The translations under genes were made by a program, and so were the position numbers. From Novosphingobium hassiacum (GTDB lineage: Bacteria > Pseudomonadota > Alphaproteobacteria > Sphingomonadales > Sphingomonadaceae), in contig NZ_JACICY010000005.1 of assembly GCF_014196055.1 (NCBI RefSeq), forward strand, positions 256,084-320,083: a stretch of 64,000 nucleotides of DNA, given 5' to 3'. The notes below the pieces were generated by a model. The model ran no database searches. It saw nothing but the letters and a program-made list of their open reading frames with translations, and was not told the origin of the DNA. The number at the start of each line of letters is the position of its first letter. Within the stretch, counting starts at the first letter, position 1. Shown in pieces: positions 52,977 through 63,443 of this stretch.

Positions 52977-54512
52977 ATGAGCGCATTCGGTCGACGCAAT
53001 GGGGTGACGAGCTCGCCCGGCGCATCAAAGACGCAGTTCGGCGTGGCTCGACCCATGAAGAGCGCGGAGCAGGCGCAGGCGCAGGCGGCGGCCGTGCCCC
53101 TGCCGATGGGTGGCGACCAGTTTCCTCCACTGCCGGCGATGGATCCCGGCGATGCGCCCGTTAGCGCCAACGCGCTGAAGGCCGATGCGCTGACCCGCTT
53201 GGCCGATCGCGCGAACGGCGTGAACGAGGGCAATTATCAGGCCGAGGGCTTCGAGGCATCGGTCCACAAGATCAAGGAACAGGTGCTCCCGCGCCTGCTC
53301 GAACGCGTCGATCCCGAAGCTGCCGCCACGCTGACCAAGGAAGAACTGTCGGAAGAGTTCCGGCCGATCATCATGGAAGTGCTGGCCGAGCTCAAGGTTA
53401 CGCTCAACCGGCGCGAGCAGTTCGCGCTCGAAAAGGTTCTGATCGACGAGCTGCTCGGCTTCGGTCCGTTGGAAGAGTTGCTCAACGATCCGGACATCTC
53501 GGACATCATGGTCAATGGGCCAGAGCAGACCTACATCGAAAAGAAGGGCAAGCTCCAGCTCGCCCCAATCCGCTTCCGCGACGAAAGCCATCTGTTCCAG
53601 ATCGCCCAGCGCATCGTCAACCAGGTCGGCCGCCGCGTCGATCAGACCACGCCGCTGGCCGACGCCCGCCTCAAGGACGGCAGCCGCGTCAACGTGATCG
53701 TGCCGCCGCTGTCACTGCGCGGCACCGCAATCTCGATTCGTAAGTTTTCCGAAAAGCCGATCACGATCGACATGTTGCGCGATTTCGGCTCGATGTCGGA
53801 CAAGATGGCGACCTGCCTCAAGATCGCTGGTGCCTGCCGCATGAACATCGTCATTTCGGGCGGCACCGGCTCGGGCAAGACGACGATGCTCAACGCCATG
53901 TCGAAAATGATCGATCCGGGCGAGCGCGTGCTGACTATCGAAGACGCCGCCGAACTCCGCCTGCAGCAGCCGCACTGGTTGCCGCTCGAAACGCGTCCGC
54001 CAAACCTTGAAGGCCAGGGCGCGATCACCATCGGCGATCTGGTCAAGAACGCCCTGCGTATGCGTCCTGATCGCATCATCTTGGGTGAAATTCGTGGCGC
54101 GGAATGTTTCGATCTGCTGGCCGCGATGAACACCGGCCACGATGGCTCGATGTGCACGCTTCACGCCAACTCCCCGCGCGAATGCCTTGGCCGTATGGAA
54201 AACATGATCCTGATGGGCGACATCAAGATCCCCAAGGAAGCCATCAGCCGGCAGATCGCGGAATCGGTCGATCTGATCGTTCAGGTCAAGCGCCTGCGCG
54301 ATGGTTCGCGCCGCACGACCAACGTGACCGAAGTGATCGGCATGGAAGGCGATGTGATCGTGACGCAGGAACTGTTCAAGTTCGAGTATCTCGACGAAAC
54401 CGACGAAGGCAAGATCATCGGTGAATTCCGCTCGTCGGGCCTGCGTCCGTACACCTTGGAAAAGGCGCGCCAGTACGGCTTCGATCAGGCCTATCTGGAA
54501 GCTTGCCTCTAA
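52977..54512 (+). CDS. cpaF: CpaF/TadA family Flp pilus assembly ATPase
   Basis: 511 residues. After a disordered N-terminus (about 90 residues) come the N-domain and a type II/IV secretion ATPase domain with Walker A SGGTGSGKTTMLNAMS (about 293-308), ILGEIRGAECFDLLAAMNTGHDGSMCTLHANS (Asp-box, Walker B and His-box) and a C-terminal DETDEGKIIGEFRSSG. It powers assembly of Flp pili made from the pilins at 12.8-13.3 kb. It stands alone here; cpaB, cpaC, cpaE and tadB/C are outside the window. Confidence 0.94.
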   Translation: MSAFGRRNGVTSSPGASKTQFGVARPMKSAEQAQAQAAAVPLPMGGDQFPPLPAMDPGDAPVSANALKADALTRLADRANGVNEGNYQAEGFEASVHKIKEQVLPRLLERVDPEAAATLTKEELSEEFRPIIMEVLAELKVTLNRREQFALEKVLIDELLGFGPLEELLNDPDISDIMVNGPEQTYIEKKGKLQLAPIRFRDESHLFQIAQRIVNQVGRRVDQTTPLADARLKDGSRVNVIVPPLSLRGTAISIRKFSEKPITIDMLRDFGSMSDKMATCLKIAGACRMNIVISGGTGSGKTTMLNAMSKMIDPGERVLTIEDAAELRLQQPHWLPLETRPPNLEGQGAITIGDLVKNALRMRPDRIILGEIRGAECFDLLAAMNTGHDGSMCTLHANSPRECLGRMENMILMGDIKIPKEAISRQIAESVDLIVQVKRLRDGSRRTTNVTEVIGMEGDVIVTQELFKFEYLDETDEGKIIGEFRSSGLRPYTLEKARQYGFDQAYLEACL

Positions 54513-54742
54513 GGCGTCGCGAACCATTCTCTTGCCGCCAGGCCAAGCAGGACGACGGCGGCAAGGAATGCGATCAGATAGATCACGGTCCACGGCATGA
54601 ACCCTACAGCGTCGAGGTTCGTTCGACGCAGCCGACGGCGTTCGGCCCAAGTCGCGACCAGCGCAAGAACGAGCGCGATCGCGCCCGTCACTGCGTGAAA
54701 CTCCCAGATATGCGCGAACCAGTCATCCATCGCGCGCGCCAT
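54509..54742 (-). CDS. small two-helix membrane protein
   Basis: About 77 residues with two hydrophobic segments (roughly GAIALVLALVATWAE and PWTVIYLIAFLAAVVLLGLAA) joined by a strongly basic loop RRRLRRTNLDA. It is convergent with cpaF, with stops overlapping by 4 bases. A start at 54733 or 54748 is possible. The clear helix pattern supports a real gene, but I do not recognise it. Confidence 0.55.
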   Translation of the reverse strand: MARAMDDWFAHIWEFHAVTGAIALVLALVATWAERRRLRRTNLDAVGFMPWTVIYLIAFLAAVVLLGLAAREWFATP

Positions 54743-54790
54743 GGTCAACTAACTACTTGATCGCAAGACCTCATCGCCTAAGGGCTTGCC

Positions 54791-55687
54791 ATGCCATCGC
54801 ATGACCGCCCGATTTTCGCGCTTTTCCTGCGCTTTCTGGCTACGATCCTCTTTTCCGTCATGCTGCTTCTGGTCAAGCTCACCGGAGAGCGGGGTATCGC
54901 GCTCTCCGAAACGCTGTTCTGGCGGCAAGCAGTGCCCACGGTCCTGATCTTCGGCTGGCTGGCTACGCGCGGTGAGCTTGGCCGGCTGAGAACGCAGCGA
55001 CCGTGGATTCATGCACGCAGAGCATTGATTGGCGGCACCGGGATGTTCCTGACACTGGGCGTCGTGCGGCTGCTGCCCCTCGCCGAGGCTACAGTTCTGG
55101 GCTTCACCACGCCGATGTTTGCCGTGATCCTGGCAGCCGTGCTGCTCAAGGAACAGGTCGGTGTGTGGCGCTGGATGGCCGTGACGGTGGGGTTGCTGGG
55201 TGTCCTGGTCATTGCCGGTCCGGATACGACGAACCTGCCCCTTTCCGGCGTGGCAGTCGGGATTGGCGCGGCGCTCATGGTCGCTCTCGTGACGATCCAG
55301 GTTCGCGACCTGAGCCGCACCGAAGAGCCTGTGACGGTGGTCTTCTATTTTTCGGCCTTCAGCGCGCCCGTGCTGGGCCTGTTCCTGCTGACGACGGGCG
55401 TGAGCCATGATCTGGTCGGCTGGCTCATGCTCGGCGGGATCGGCATTACCGGACTCTGTGCTCAGATCGCGATGACATCTTCGTTACGCTATGGGTCGGT
55501 ATCCAGCGTCATCGTCGTGGACTATGTCCAGCTTGCTTGGGCGACATTCTGGGGCTGGCTGATTTTCAACCACCTCCCCCCAGCCTCCACATGGATCGGT
55601 GCACCGATCATTATAGGCGCCAGTCTGCTGATAATCTGGCGTGAACGCATGCTCGGCAAGGCGCGCGCAGACGAGCTCAAGGCCTGA
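54791..55687 (+). CDS. DMT superfamily transporter (EamA domain)
   Basis: 298 residues with ten predicted helices in two EamA repeats; FTTPMFAVILAAVLLKEQVGVWRWMAV and DYVQLAWATFWGWLIFNHLP are the ends of each repeat. Related in architecture to the transporter at 47470 but distinct in sequence. Substrate unknown. Confidence 0.87.
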   Translation: MPSHDRPIFALFLRFLATILFSVMLLLVKLTGERGIALSETLFWRQAVPTVLIFGWLATRGELGRLRTQRPWIHARRALIGGTGMFLTLGVVRLLPLAEATVLGFTTPMFAVILAAVLLKEQVGVWRWMAVTVGLLGVLVIAGPDTTNLPLSGVAVGIGAALMVALVTIQVRDLSRTEEPVTVVFYFSAFSAPVLGLFLLTTGVSHDLVGWLMLGGIGITGLCAQIAMTSSLRYGSVSSVIVVDYVQLAWATFWGWLIFNHLPPASTWIGAPIIIGASLLIIWRERMLGKARADELKA

Positions 55688-55779
55688 CGGAACCGCTCAC
55701 CCACTCCAGCGTTCTCACCACGTCCAGTCCGTGACGCGCCGCACGGCGTGTTATCCCGGTATTCGAAAGGGTGAAAACC

Positions 55780-55911
55780 ATGATCCGCAAGTTTGTAATG
55801 GCCACGATGATGGGTGGCCTTCTGCTCGGCGCCACCGCCTGCAACACCGTCAAGGGTGCTGGCGATGACCTCAAGTCGGTCTCGAAGACCACCGAGGACG
55901 CAATCAACTAA
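55780..55911 (+). CDS. entericidin-family lipoprotein
   Basis: 43 residues: MIRKFVMATMMGGLLLGATACN with a lipobox ending at Cys21, followed by a short polar tail TVKGAGDDLKSVSKTTEDAIN, the pattern of entericidin A/B. aaaggg lies nine bases before the ATG. Entericidins are small stress-related lipoproteins, EcnB being pro-lytic and EcnA its antidote; here only one gene is seen. A strong hairpin with a short T-run follows. Confidence 0.88.
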   Translation: MIRKFVMATMMGGLLLGATACNTVKGAGDDLKSVSKTTEDAIN

Positions 55912-55935
55912 GATTGCTTTCGCAGTCCCAGTTAG

Positions 55936-55971
55936 AAAGGGCCGCCCGGCATGTCCGGTGCGGCCCTTTTT
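55936..55971 (+). terminator. bidirectional terminator after entericidin gene
   Basis: 10-bp stem aaagggccgc/gcggcccttt with an inner ccgg/ccgg stem, followed by two more T. It separates the entericidin gene from the convergent gcvPB stop at 55976 and reads as an A-rich/T-rich stem on both strands. Confidence 0.8.
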
Positions 55972-55975
55972 CGTA

Positions 55976-57532
55976 TCATGCAGGCTTGTACACCAGCTTC
56001 GGCTTGCGCGCGGCGAGCGTCTCGTCGAGCCGCCGCCGTGGCGCAAGGTGCGGTGCCGACTTGAGCAGTTCGTCCCCTGCCCTTGCCCGCTCCGCCAGTG
56101 AACGCATCGCGCCGATGAACTGATCGAGCCCCGCCTTGCTCTCGGTCTCGGTCGGCTCGATCAGCATCGCGCCATGGACGACCAGCGGGAAGTACACCGT
56201 CATCGGGTGGTAGCCCTCGTCGATCAGCCCTTTGGCCAGATCGAGCGTCGTAAAGCCCTCGGCAAAGCCATCGTCGCTGAACAGTGCCTCATGCATGCAT
56301 GGGCCTGCCGCCCCGAACGGCGCATCCAGCACATCTTCGAGGCTGCGCAGGATGTAATTGGCATTGAGCACGGCATCTCCCGACACCTGACGCAGTCCGT
56401 CAGCGCCGTGGCTGAGGATATAGGTCAGCGCACGCGTAAACATGCCCATCTGGCCATGGAACGCACACATGCGGCCGAACGCCTGCGGGTGCTCTTCATG
56501 CGCCTGCTCTTCTTCGATCAGCTTCATCGAGCCGTCGGCCTGCCGTGACGTGAACGGCAGCGGACCGAACGGGCTGAGCGCCTCGGACAGCACCACCGGC
56601 CCCGAACCCGGACCACCGCCACCGTGCGGGGTCGAGAACGTCTTGTGCAGGTTTATGTGCATCGCATCGACGCCAAGATCGCCCGGACGCACCCGCCCGA
56701 CGATCGCGTTGAAGTTTGCGCCATCACAGTAGACGTAGCCACCGATCGCATGGACCGCATCGGCGATATTCTTGAGCTCGCTCTCGAACAACCCGCAGGT
56801 GTTGGGATTGGTGATCATCACGCCTGCAACGTCCGGCCCAAGCCGAGCCTTGAGCGCGTCGACATCGACGCGACCGTCCGTAGTCGCCGGGATATTCTCG
56901 ACGCGGTAGCCTGCAAAAGCTGCAGTGGCAGGATTTGTGCCATGTGCGCTTTCCGGCACAAGAATCACCGCACGCGGATCGCCTTTGGCTTCGAGCGCGG
57001 CGCGAATGCACAGCAGCCCGCACAATTCGCCGTGGGCGCCTGCCTTGGGCGTCATCGCCACGCCGTGCATCCCGGTCAGTTCGATCAGCCACACCGCGAG
57101 TTCGTTGATCGCCGAAAGCGCGCCCTGCACCGTCTGCACGGGCTGCAGCGGATGCACATCGGCAAAACCGGGGAACCGCGCGACCTTCTCGTCCAGTCGC
57201 GGATTGTGCTTCATCGTGCACGATCCCAGCGGAAACAGCCCGAGGTCGATCGCATAGTTCTGCCGCGACAGGCGGGTATAGTGGCGCACCGTCTCGGGCT
57301 CGGACAGGCCTGGCAGATCAAGCCGCGCCTTGCGCGCGTTGGGGCCGAGCAGCGCCGTATCGAAATCGGGTATATCGTCGAAGTCGACGCCCGAACGGTC
57401 GGGCGAGCCGAGTTCGAACAGCAGCGCTTCCTCAAGCTGCAGCGCGCGATTTCCGGTGAAGGTCTCGATGGTATCAGGGGGGGCAGACGCGCCCATCGCC
57501 GGACGCCAGCCCGAGGGGTTCAGTTCGTTCAT
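55976..57532 (-). CDS. gcvPB: glycine dehydrogenase (decarboxylating) subunit 2
   Basis: 518 residues from the ATG at 57532, which overlaps the gcvPA stop (ATGA). The pyridoxal-phosphate lysine is in [18 protein letters not shown] (Lys297), and [20 protein letters not shown] precedes it. Together with subunit 1 it forms the two-subunit P protein of the glycine cleavage system. Last gene of the gcv operon. Confidence 0.95.
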   Translation of the reverse strand: MNELNPSGWRPAMGASAPPDTIETFTGNRALQLEEALLFELGSPDRSGVDFDDIPDFDTALLGPNARKARLDLPGLSEPETVRHYTRLSRQNYAIDLGLFPLGSCTMKHNPRLDEKVARFPGFADVHPLQPVQTVQGALSAINELAVWLIELTGMHGVAMTPKAGAHGELCGLLCIRAALEAKGDPRAVILVPESAHGTNPATAAFAGYRVENIPATTDGRVDVDALKARLGPDVAGVMITNPNTCGLFESELKNIADAVHAIGGYVYCDGANFNAIVGRVRPGDLGVDAMHINLHKTFSTPHGGGGPGSGPVVLSEALSPFGPLPFTSRQADGSMKLIEEEQAHEEHPQAFGRMCAFHGQMGMFTRALTYILSHGADGLRQVSGDAVLNANYILRSLEDVLDAPFGAAGPCMHEALFSDDGFAEGFTTLDLAKGLIDEGYHPMTVYFPLVVHGAMLIEPTETESKAGLDQFIGAMRSLAERARAGDELLKSAPHLAPRRRLDETLAARKPKLVYKPA

Positions 57533-58887
57533 GCCAGCACCTCCGCGAGCGTCGTGGCGAATGTTTCGATATCCTCGTCGGTCGTGCACTCGGTCGCTGC
57601 GACCAGCAGACCGCCAGACAGCGCGTCGACGTGCGGGTAAAGCCGTCCCAGCGACACGCCGCCGAGCACTTGCCGGTCGGCAAGATCACGCACAACCTGC
57701 CGCGCGTCGTGCGGAAGGGTGACGGCGAACTCGTTGAAGTAGTGCCGGTTGATCACCGCCACGCCCGGAATCGCGGACAGGCGCTCTGCCGTCTGACGCG
57801 CGCGCATGTGGCTGGCCTTGGCCATCTTCGACAGCCCCTCCCCACCCAGCAAGGTCATGTGGATCGAGAATGCCAGCGCGCACAGCCCGGAGTTGGTGCA
57901 GATGTTGCTCGTCGCCTTCTCGCGGCGGATGTGCTGTTCGCGCGTCGACAGCGTCAGCACGAAACCGCGCTTGCCATCCGCATCGACGGTCTCACCGCAG
58001 AGCCGACCGGGAATCTGGCGGAGGAACTTCTCGCGGCACCCGAACAGGCCAAGGTAAGGCCCGCCGAATTGCAGCCCGACGCCGATAGACTGGCCCTCGC
58101 CCACCACGATGTCGGCGCCAAGGCTGCCTGGACTTTCGAGCAGTCCGAGCGCGACCGGCTCGGTCACGACCGCGATCAGCAGCGCGCCCTTGGCCTGAGC
58201 GGCTTGCGCAATCGCTGCCAGATCAGGAATCCGCCCGAGCACGTCGGGATACTGCACGACAACGCACGACGTTCCGCCATCAATGGCGGCGATCACAGCC
58301 GCATCGTCGGGTTCGGCGACAAGCTCAGGCGCACTCGTGACCAGCTCGTCGCCAGTGAACTTCGCCATCGTGCGTGCTGTCTCGACGTAGTGCGCGTGCA
58401 GCCCGCTCGAGATGATCGCCTTGTTGCGCTTGGTAATGCGCGCCGCCATGGCGATCGCTTCCCAGCACGCCGTCGAACCATCGTATAGCGAGGCATTGGC
58501 GACATCGGTACCGAACAGCCGCGCGACCTGCGTCTGGAACTCGAACAGCACCTGCAGCGTGCCTTGCGCGATTTCCGGCTGATACGGCGTATAGGCCGTC
58601 AGGAACTCGCCACGCTGGATCATGTGATCGACGCTGGCGGGGATGTGATGGCGGTACGCGCCTGCGCCCAGGAAGAACGGCGCGGCACCGGCAGTCAGGT
58701 TGTCGGCCGACAGCCGCGCCATGTGACGCTCGACCGCCATTTCGCTGGCATGATTGGGCAGGCCAGCGATCGGCTCGGCAAGGCGCGCGGCGGCGGGCAC
58801 ATCGGCGAACAACTCGTCGACCGAGCCCGCGCCGATCACCGCCAGCATCGCATCGCGATCAGCGTCGGTCAGGGGAAGATAGCGCAT
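57529..58887 (-). CDS. gcvPA: glycine dehydrogenase (decarboxylating) subunit 1
   Basis: 452 residues: [83 protein letters not shown] and [13 protein letters not shown] are the family blocks of the N-terminal half of the P protein. It carries no PLP lysine, as expected. It decarboxylates glycine as a complex with GcvPB and passes the aminomethyl group to GcvH, encoded 4 bases upstream. Confidence 0.95.
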   Translation of the reverse strand: MRYLPLTDADRDAMLAVIGAGSVDELFADVPAAARLAEPIAGLPNHASEMAVERHMARLSADNLTAGAAPFFLGAGAYRHHIPASVDHMIQRGEFLTAYTPYQPEIAQGTLQVLFEFQTQVARLFGTDVANASLYDGSTACWEAIAMAARITKRNKAIISSGLHAHYVETARTMAKFTGDELVTSAPELVAEPDDAAVIAAIDGGTSCVVVQYPDVLGRIPDLAAIAQAAQAKGALLIAVVTEPVALGLLESPGSLGADIVVGEGQSIGVGLQFGGPYLGLFGCREKFLRQIPGRLCGETVDADGKRGFVLTLSTREQHIRREKATSNICTNSGLCALAFSIHMTLLGGEGLSKMAKASHMRARQTAERLSAIPGVAVINRHYFNEFAVTLPHDARQVVRDLADRQVLGGVSLGRLYPHVDALSGGLLVAATECTTDEDIETFATTLAEVLA

Positions 58888-58891
58888 CGGT

Positions 58892-59266
58892 TTACAATCC
58901 CGAGATGAACGACTGGTACGAAGCCTCGTCCATCAGGCTGTCGAGTTCGGCGGTGTCGGACAGGGTCATTTTCCACAACCAGCCCTCGCCCTCGGGGTCG
59001 GTGTTGACCAGTTCGGGCTGGTCTTCGAGCGCATCGTTGACCACCGTAACCGTGCCCGAAACAGGCGCGTAGACATCGGACGCAGCCTTGACGCTGTCGA
59101 CTACCGAGGCGGCATCGCCTTTGCCGACTTCGGCACCGACACCGGGCACTTCGACGAAGGTTATGTCACCCAACTGGCCTTGCGCATAGTCGGTGATCCC
59201 GACCGTCGCTTCGTCGCCTTCTACCGCGATCCATTCATGGTCCTTGGTGAAATAGCGGGTCATCAT
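58892..59266 (-). CDS. gcvH: glycine cleavage system H protein
   Basis: 124 residues. [35 protein letters not shown] then the lipoylated lysine in [16 protein letters not shown] (Lys60). It shuttles the aminomethyl intermediate between the P, T and L proteins. The ATG at 59266 or 59263 overlaps the gcvT stop. Confidence 0.96.
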   Translation of the reverse strand: MMTRYFTKDHEWIAVEGDEATVGITDYAQGQLGDITFVEVPGVGAEVGKGDAASVVDSVKAASDVYAPVSGTVTVVNDALEDQPELVNTDPEGEGWLWKMTLSDTAELDSLMDEASYQSFISGL

Positions 59267-60444
59267 GCGGCTCCTTTGCGATGGTAGCGATGGGGAACGA
59301 AGGGCATCGGTGCGACCGTGGCGGCAAGTTTGCGGCCCCGTACATCGATGGAAAGGGATGTGCCGGAGACGGCAAGTTCGCTGGCTACGAATGCCATGGC
59401 GATCGGTCGTTCAAGGCTGGGCGAGAAGCCACCCGAGGTGACCGTGCCGACTTCGACGTCGCCGTTCAGGACCTTGGCGCCTTCGCGGGCGGCCATGCGT
59501 CCGTCGATCAGGAGGCCGACGCGGCGCGTCGGTGCGCCACTGGCGATCAAAGGCAAGATGACATCGCAACCGGGGAAGCCACCTTCACTGCGGCGGCGCT
59601 TGTTGATACCGAACAGCAGATCGGCGCTGACCGGATCGACGTCCTCGTTCATGTCGTGCCCGTAAAGCGGCAGGCCCGCCTCGAGCCGCAGCGAATCCCG
59701 CGCACCGAGCCCGATCGGGCGGACCTGAGGCTGGGCGCAGATCAGGTCGGCAAGCTCTGCCGCGTTCTCACCCGGAACCGAGATTTCGAAACCATCCTCA
59801 CCGGTATAGCCCGAGCGGCTGATCCACGCGTCGATCCCGCCGAGCTTGAACGCCGCGCCGCGCATGAACGTAAGCGCCGACAGCGGCTGCTCGCCGGTCA
59901 CGAGCGGCTCCAGCGCCTCGGCAGCCATCGGTCCTTGCAACGCGAACAGCGCGGTATCGTCGAGGTGATTGAGCGTCACATTGTCGGGCAGAGCCTCACG
60001 CAACGTTCCGATGTCATCCCACTTGGTCGCGCCGTTGACGACGAGGTAGAACCCCGTCCCCCAGCGCGTGACCATCAGGTCGTCGAGAATGCCGCCCGTC
60101 TCGTTCAGCAGCAGCGAATAGCGCACGCCGCCCACGGGCAGCGTCGACAGGTCGATCGGCAACACCGCTTCGAGCGCAGCTTCGACGCCCTCGCCCGAGA
60201 TGTACAATTGGCCCATGTGCGAAACGTCGAAGAAGCCGGCGCTTGTGCGCGTCCACAGGTGCTCGGCGATAATCCCGCCGCCTTCGCCGTTGTACTGGAC
60301 CGGCATCCAGTAGCCCGCGAATTCCACCACGCGGCCATCGCGTGCGCGGTGCCAGGAATCGAGCGGCAAGGTCAGGGTGCCGATCAACTCGTCACCGTCG
60401 ATATCGACGTTCGCACCTTCAGAATTATTGTATGTGTCGCTCAC
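59263..60444 (-). CDS. gcvT: glycine cleavage system T protein (aminomethyltransferase)
   Basis: 393 residues from a GTG at 60444. [51 protein letters not shown] and [18 protein letters not shown] are the folate and active-site blocks. The first ~25 residues are an acidic extension, so a later TTG could be the true start. It is the first gene of gcvT-gcvH-gcvPA-gcvPB, controlled by the glycine riboswitch upstream. Confidence 0.93.
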   Translation of the reverse strand: MSDTYNNSEGANVDIDGDELIGTLTLPLDSWHRARDGRVVEFAGYWMPVQYNGEGGGIIAEHLWTRTSAGFFDVSHMGQLYISGEGVEAALEAVLPIDLSTLPVGGVRYSLLLNETGGILDDLMVTRWGTGFYLVVNGATKWDDIGTLREALPDNVTLNHLDDTALFALQGPMAAEALEPLVTGEQPLSALTFMRGAAFKLGGIDAWISRSGYTGEDGFEISVPGENAAELADLICAQPQVRPIGLGARDSLRLEAGLPLYGHDMNEDVDPVSADLLFGINKRRRSEGGFPGCDVILPLIASGAPTRRVGLLIDGRMAAREGAKVLNGDVEVGTVTSGGFSPSLERPIAMAFVASELAVSGTSLSIDVRGRKLAATVAPMPFVPHRYHRKGAA

Positions 60445-60469
60445 AAATCAGTGTCCCGTACAGTTCAGA

Positions 60470-60710
60470 CGCCATTCGGCGCCCCCTCTGTCACGGAAAC
60501 CTGAGAGCTTTCCCCCACCCTCCTCTCCCGAGAAGAGGGCTTGTGCGGGGTTACCCCTTCGGCGGCCCCTCCCGTACGGGAAGTAGCACTTTCCAGAGCG
60601 TCGCTATCGACCCACGCGGTCCATTTGCCTGAGAGATTCCGGGGCGGTTGCTCCTTCGGCGTCTCTCGATACTGACGAATCGAGAGAGCTCTCCCGCGCG
60701 ACCAGCGACG
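60470..60710 (-). ncRNA. tandem glycine riboswitch
   Basis: Two aptamers in series on the minus strand. Aptamer 1 (about 60588-60705) shows gcgggagagctc, gccgaaggagcaa, aatctctcaggcaaa and gctctggaaag; aptamer 2 (about 60480-60587) shows cgggaggggccgcc, gccgaaggggtaacc and agctctcaggtttcc. These are the conserved blocks of the gcvT motif, and the pair lies directly before gcvT. It turns the gcv operon on when glycine is plentiful. This covers most of the 316-base gap between gcvT and the next gene. Variable loops in both aptamers hold short GC hairpins. Confidence 0.93.
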
Positions 60711-60760
60711 CGAGCCTTCTCGCTGCGGTGCGAGGTTAAGTCAACCTGATGCCCGAAGGC

Positions 60761-61438
60761 TTATCCCCGACGCAGGATGCGGCGCAGTTCATCATGCTCG
60801 TGAACGAAACGGCCACGACGGGTATCACCGGTCAACGCGAGGATCGCGCGGGCAAGATCGCTGTCCTTTGCCGAGCGGTACTTGCTCAGCGAGCCCAGCA
60901 TCAACGGATCGAGCAGCGGGCTTAGTGCCATGCCGATGCGCTCAGCGGGACGTGCCGCACCCTCGCGCTTCCCGCGCAGCAAACCGGGGCGAATGATGTC
61001 GAGCCGGTCGAACCGCAGCTTGGCCAGCTTGTCTTCGACCTCCCCCTTGACCGAGAGATAGAAGTTCTTCGACGAAAACTGGGCGCCGACCGAGGACACG
61101 ACGATCAGTTGCCGCGCCCCAGCCTCCTTGGCCGCGCGGGCGGATTCAAGCACCAGATCATGATCTACCGCGCGGAACGCGGCCTTGTCGCCGCCGACTG
61201 CCTTGATCGTGGTGCCAAGCGCAATCACGACCGCATGCGGACGCCCTGCCGCGATCGCATCGGGCCAGTGTTCGGTATCCGATAGCAGCAGTTCCATCCG
61301 CGCACCCGGCGGCAACCGCACCTCGCGGCGGGCCACGGCAACCAGATGAATATCCACGCGTCCGACCGCCTCGGCCATGACAGCGCGACCGATCAGGCCG
61401 GTCGCGCCGACAAGGACCACGCGGGTCTGCTCAGACAT
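60761..61438 (-). CDS. NAD(P)H-binding oxidoreductase, atypical SDR (HTATIP2-like)
   Basis: 225 residues. VVLVGATGLIGRAVMAEAVGR is the nucleotide-binding Rossmann glycine motif, and ARQLIVVSSVGAQFSSKNFYLSVKGEVEDKL has the SS...YxxxK-like active-site layout. The family is that of HTATIP2/atypical SDRs. It overlaps the dgt-like gene by 8 bases, so both are co-transcribed. Substrate unknown. Confidence 0.85.
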   Translation of the reverse strand: MSEQTRVVLVGATGLIGRAVMAEAVGRVDIHLVAVARREVRLPPGARMELLLSDTEHWPDAIAAGRPHAVVIALGTTIKAVGGDKAAFRAVDHDLVLESARAAKEAGARQLIVVSSVGAQFSSKNFYLSVKGEVEDKLAKLRFDRLDIIRPGLLRGKREGAARPAERIGMALSPLLDPLMLGSLSKYRSAKDSDLARAILALTGDTRRGRFVHEHDELRRILRRG

Positions 61439-62606
61439 TCTTCAGGCCCTCCGGCACGCGCCCGAACAGGCGGACGTAGCTGTCGATGGCATAGCGGTCG
61501 GTCATGCCCGAGATGAAATCGGCGATATGCCGCGTTTTGGCAGGCTCCGCTTCTGGCAGGCCAGCGCGCCAGCTCGGTGGCAGCAAGGCAGGGTCCTCGG
61601 CATAAGCGGCGAACAGGGCCGAAATCACCTCAGCAGCGCGGTCCGCCGTCCCTCGCTGCTCCTCGTGCAAGTACAATCTCTCGTACATGAACCGCTTGAG
61701 CGCGCGCTCCTCGTCGCCCATCGCAGACGAGAACGTGGCGAGCGGGCGGCCAGCAGCGCGAACGTCCTCGACGCTGGCGACCCCGCTCTCGGCAATCCGC
61801 GCGCGGCTCTCTGCGATCACATCGTTGACCATCCGGCCGATCTGGCCGCGCACCAGCTCGCGCAACATGCGGTCCTGCGGCGCGCGTGGATAGCGCGCCT
61901 CGATCTGTCGCCACTGATCCGCCACGCTGGGCAGTTCCATCAGATCATCAAGCGACAGAAATCCTGCACGCAAGCCATCGTCGATGTCGTGGTTATCATA
62001 GGCGATGTCGTCGGAAATCGCCGCGACTTGCGCTTCGAGCGAGGCGAACGTTCCAAGGGCGAGCGGATAGGCCGCGTCCAGTTCCGACAACGCCCAGCCC
62101 GGCTTCAGGATCGGCCCGTTGTGCTTGGCCAGTCCCTCCAATGTCTCCCACGAGAGATTCAACCCTTCGTGCCCGCAATAGGGACTTTCGAGCCGCATCA
62201 GCACGCGCAAGGTATTGGCGTTGTGATCGAACCCGCCCGCGTGCGCCATGGCGGCTTCGAGCGCATCCTCGCCCGCATGGCCGAACGGCGGATGGCCGAT
62301 GTCGTGCGCCAGGCACAGCGCCTCAGTCAGGTCCTCGTCAAGCCCCAGCGCGCGCGCGATCACCCGACCGATCTGGGCTACCTCCAGGCTGTGGGTCAGG
62401 CGGACGCGGTAGTGATCGCCGTCGGGCGCGATGAACACCTGCGTCTTGTGGCGAAGGCGCCGGAACGCGATCGAATGGATGATCCGGTCGCGGTCGCGCT
62501 GGAACGCACTGCGTGGCCCCCGCGCCGCGCCATCGTCCAACACAAATTCGCGTCCTCGCGAACGGTCGGGATCACTGGCATAAGGCGCGCGGCCTCCGTT
62601 GTGCAT
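61431..62606 (-). CDS. dgt: deoxyguanosinetriphosphate triphosphohydrolase-like protein
   Basis: 391 residues from the ATG at 62606. HD-domain metal site THSLEV...CLAHDIGHPPFGHAGED and the Dgt block RDRDRIIHSIAFRRLRHKTQVF are present. Dgt-like proteins split dNTPs to nucleosides and triphosphate. The length and first block match the dGTPase-like branch common in alphaproteobacteria. It lies 4 bases downstream of the racemase-like gene. Confidence 0.93.
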   Translation of the reverse strand: MHNGGRAPYASDPDRSRGREFVLDDGAARGPRSAFQRDRDRIIHSIAFRRLRHKTQVFIAPDGDHYRVRLTHSLEVAQIGRVIARALGLDEDLTEALCLAHDIGHPPFGHAGEDALEAAMAHAGGFDHNANTLRVLMRLESPYCGHEGLNLSWETLEGLAKHNGPILKPGWALSELDAAYPLALGTFASLEAQVAAISDDIAYDNHDIDDGLRAGFLSLDDLMELPSVADQWRQIEARYPRAPQDRMLRELVRGQIGRMVNDVIAESRARIAESGVASVEDVRAAGRPLATFSSAMGDEERALKRFMYERLYLHEEQRGTADRAAEVISALFAAYAEDPALLPPSWRAGLPEAEPAKTRHIADFISGMTDRYAIDSYVRLFGRVPEGLKNV

Positions 62607-62610
62607 CAGG

Positions 62611-63300
62611 CTAGCCGAGTATCCAGTCGACCGCCGCTGACGCGTGGATCCGGGTGCCGTCATAGATCGGCAGGACATTGGCATCGACGTCGATCACCAT
62701 GTCGAGTTCAGTGCACCCAAGCACGGCCGCCTGCGCGCCCTGCTGGCCCATCGTCGTCAGCATGGTCTTGAACGTCCGCTCGGCAGCGCGCGTCGCCTTG
62801 CCGTGCATCAGCTCTTCATAGATGATCCGGTCGACTTCCTCAACATCCTCGATCACCGGAGCAATCAGCGTCACGCCATGTGCGACGAGGCGCTTGCGGT
62901 AGAAGCTCTCCATAACGACGTTGCGCGTACCGAGCAGCGTCGCATTGGTCACACCATCCTGCTTCATCCGCGCGGCGACAACGTCGGCGATGTGGATCAC
63001 CGGCACCGAAACAGCCTCGGCGACCTTGTCGTAGACCTTGTGCATCGAATTTGCGCCGATCAGCAGCGCAGTGGCTCCGGCCTGTTCGAGACGACGCGCG
63101 CTGTCCGATAGAACCTGCGCCGCGTGGTCCCACTGCTCAGGCGTGGACAGGCGGACCAAGTCGCTGAAATCGAGGCTTTCGATCAGCATCGGCGCGCTCG
63201 CCAGCTTGTTGGTGCGTGCCTGGACGAGCTGGTTGATGTCTTCGTAGTAGGTCCGGGTCGAAACCCAGCTCATACCGCCAATAAGCCCGATCTTGCGCAA
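62611..63300 (-). CDS. aspartate/glutamate racemase family protein
   Basis: 229 residues from a TTG at 63300, which has gggag eight bases upstream and gives the usual MRKIGLIGGMSWVST start. The second catalytic cysteine is in LGCTELDMVID (Cys196). The first is replaced by alanine (IGANSMHK, Ala83), as in YgeA-type members that have threonine there. Two-base racemisation is therefore doubtful; amino-acid isomerase or lyase-like activity is possible. It starts the operon with the dgt-like gene. Confidence 0.85.
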   Translation of the reverse strand: MRKIGLIGGMSWVSTRTYYEDINQLVQARTNKLASAPMLIESLDFSDLVRLSTPEQWDHAAQVLSDSARRLEQAGATALLIGANSMHKVYDKVAEAVSVPVIHIADVVAARMKQDGVTNATLLGTRNVVMESFYRKRLVAHGVTLIAPVIEDVEEVDRIIYEELMHGKATRAAERTFKTMLTTMGQQGAQAAVLGCTELDMVIDVDANVLPIYDGTRIHASAAVDWILG

Positions 63301-63443
63301 AGTCAGATACTCCCAGAGTTCCACAGCCCCTGTCGGCATCGGCCTTACGAAAGCGAATGGGCGAGGTCCAGAGCGGGAGGGGTGTTTTGCGCCCCAACTC
63401 ACAAGTTCCGTTCGTGTCGAACCGACGAGGGGCAGGATTGCGG

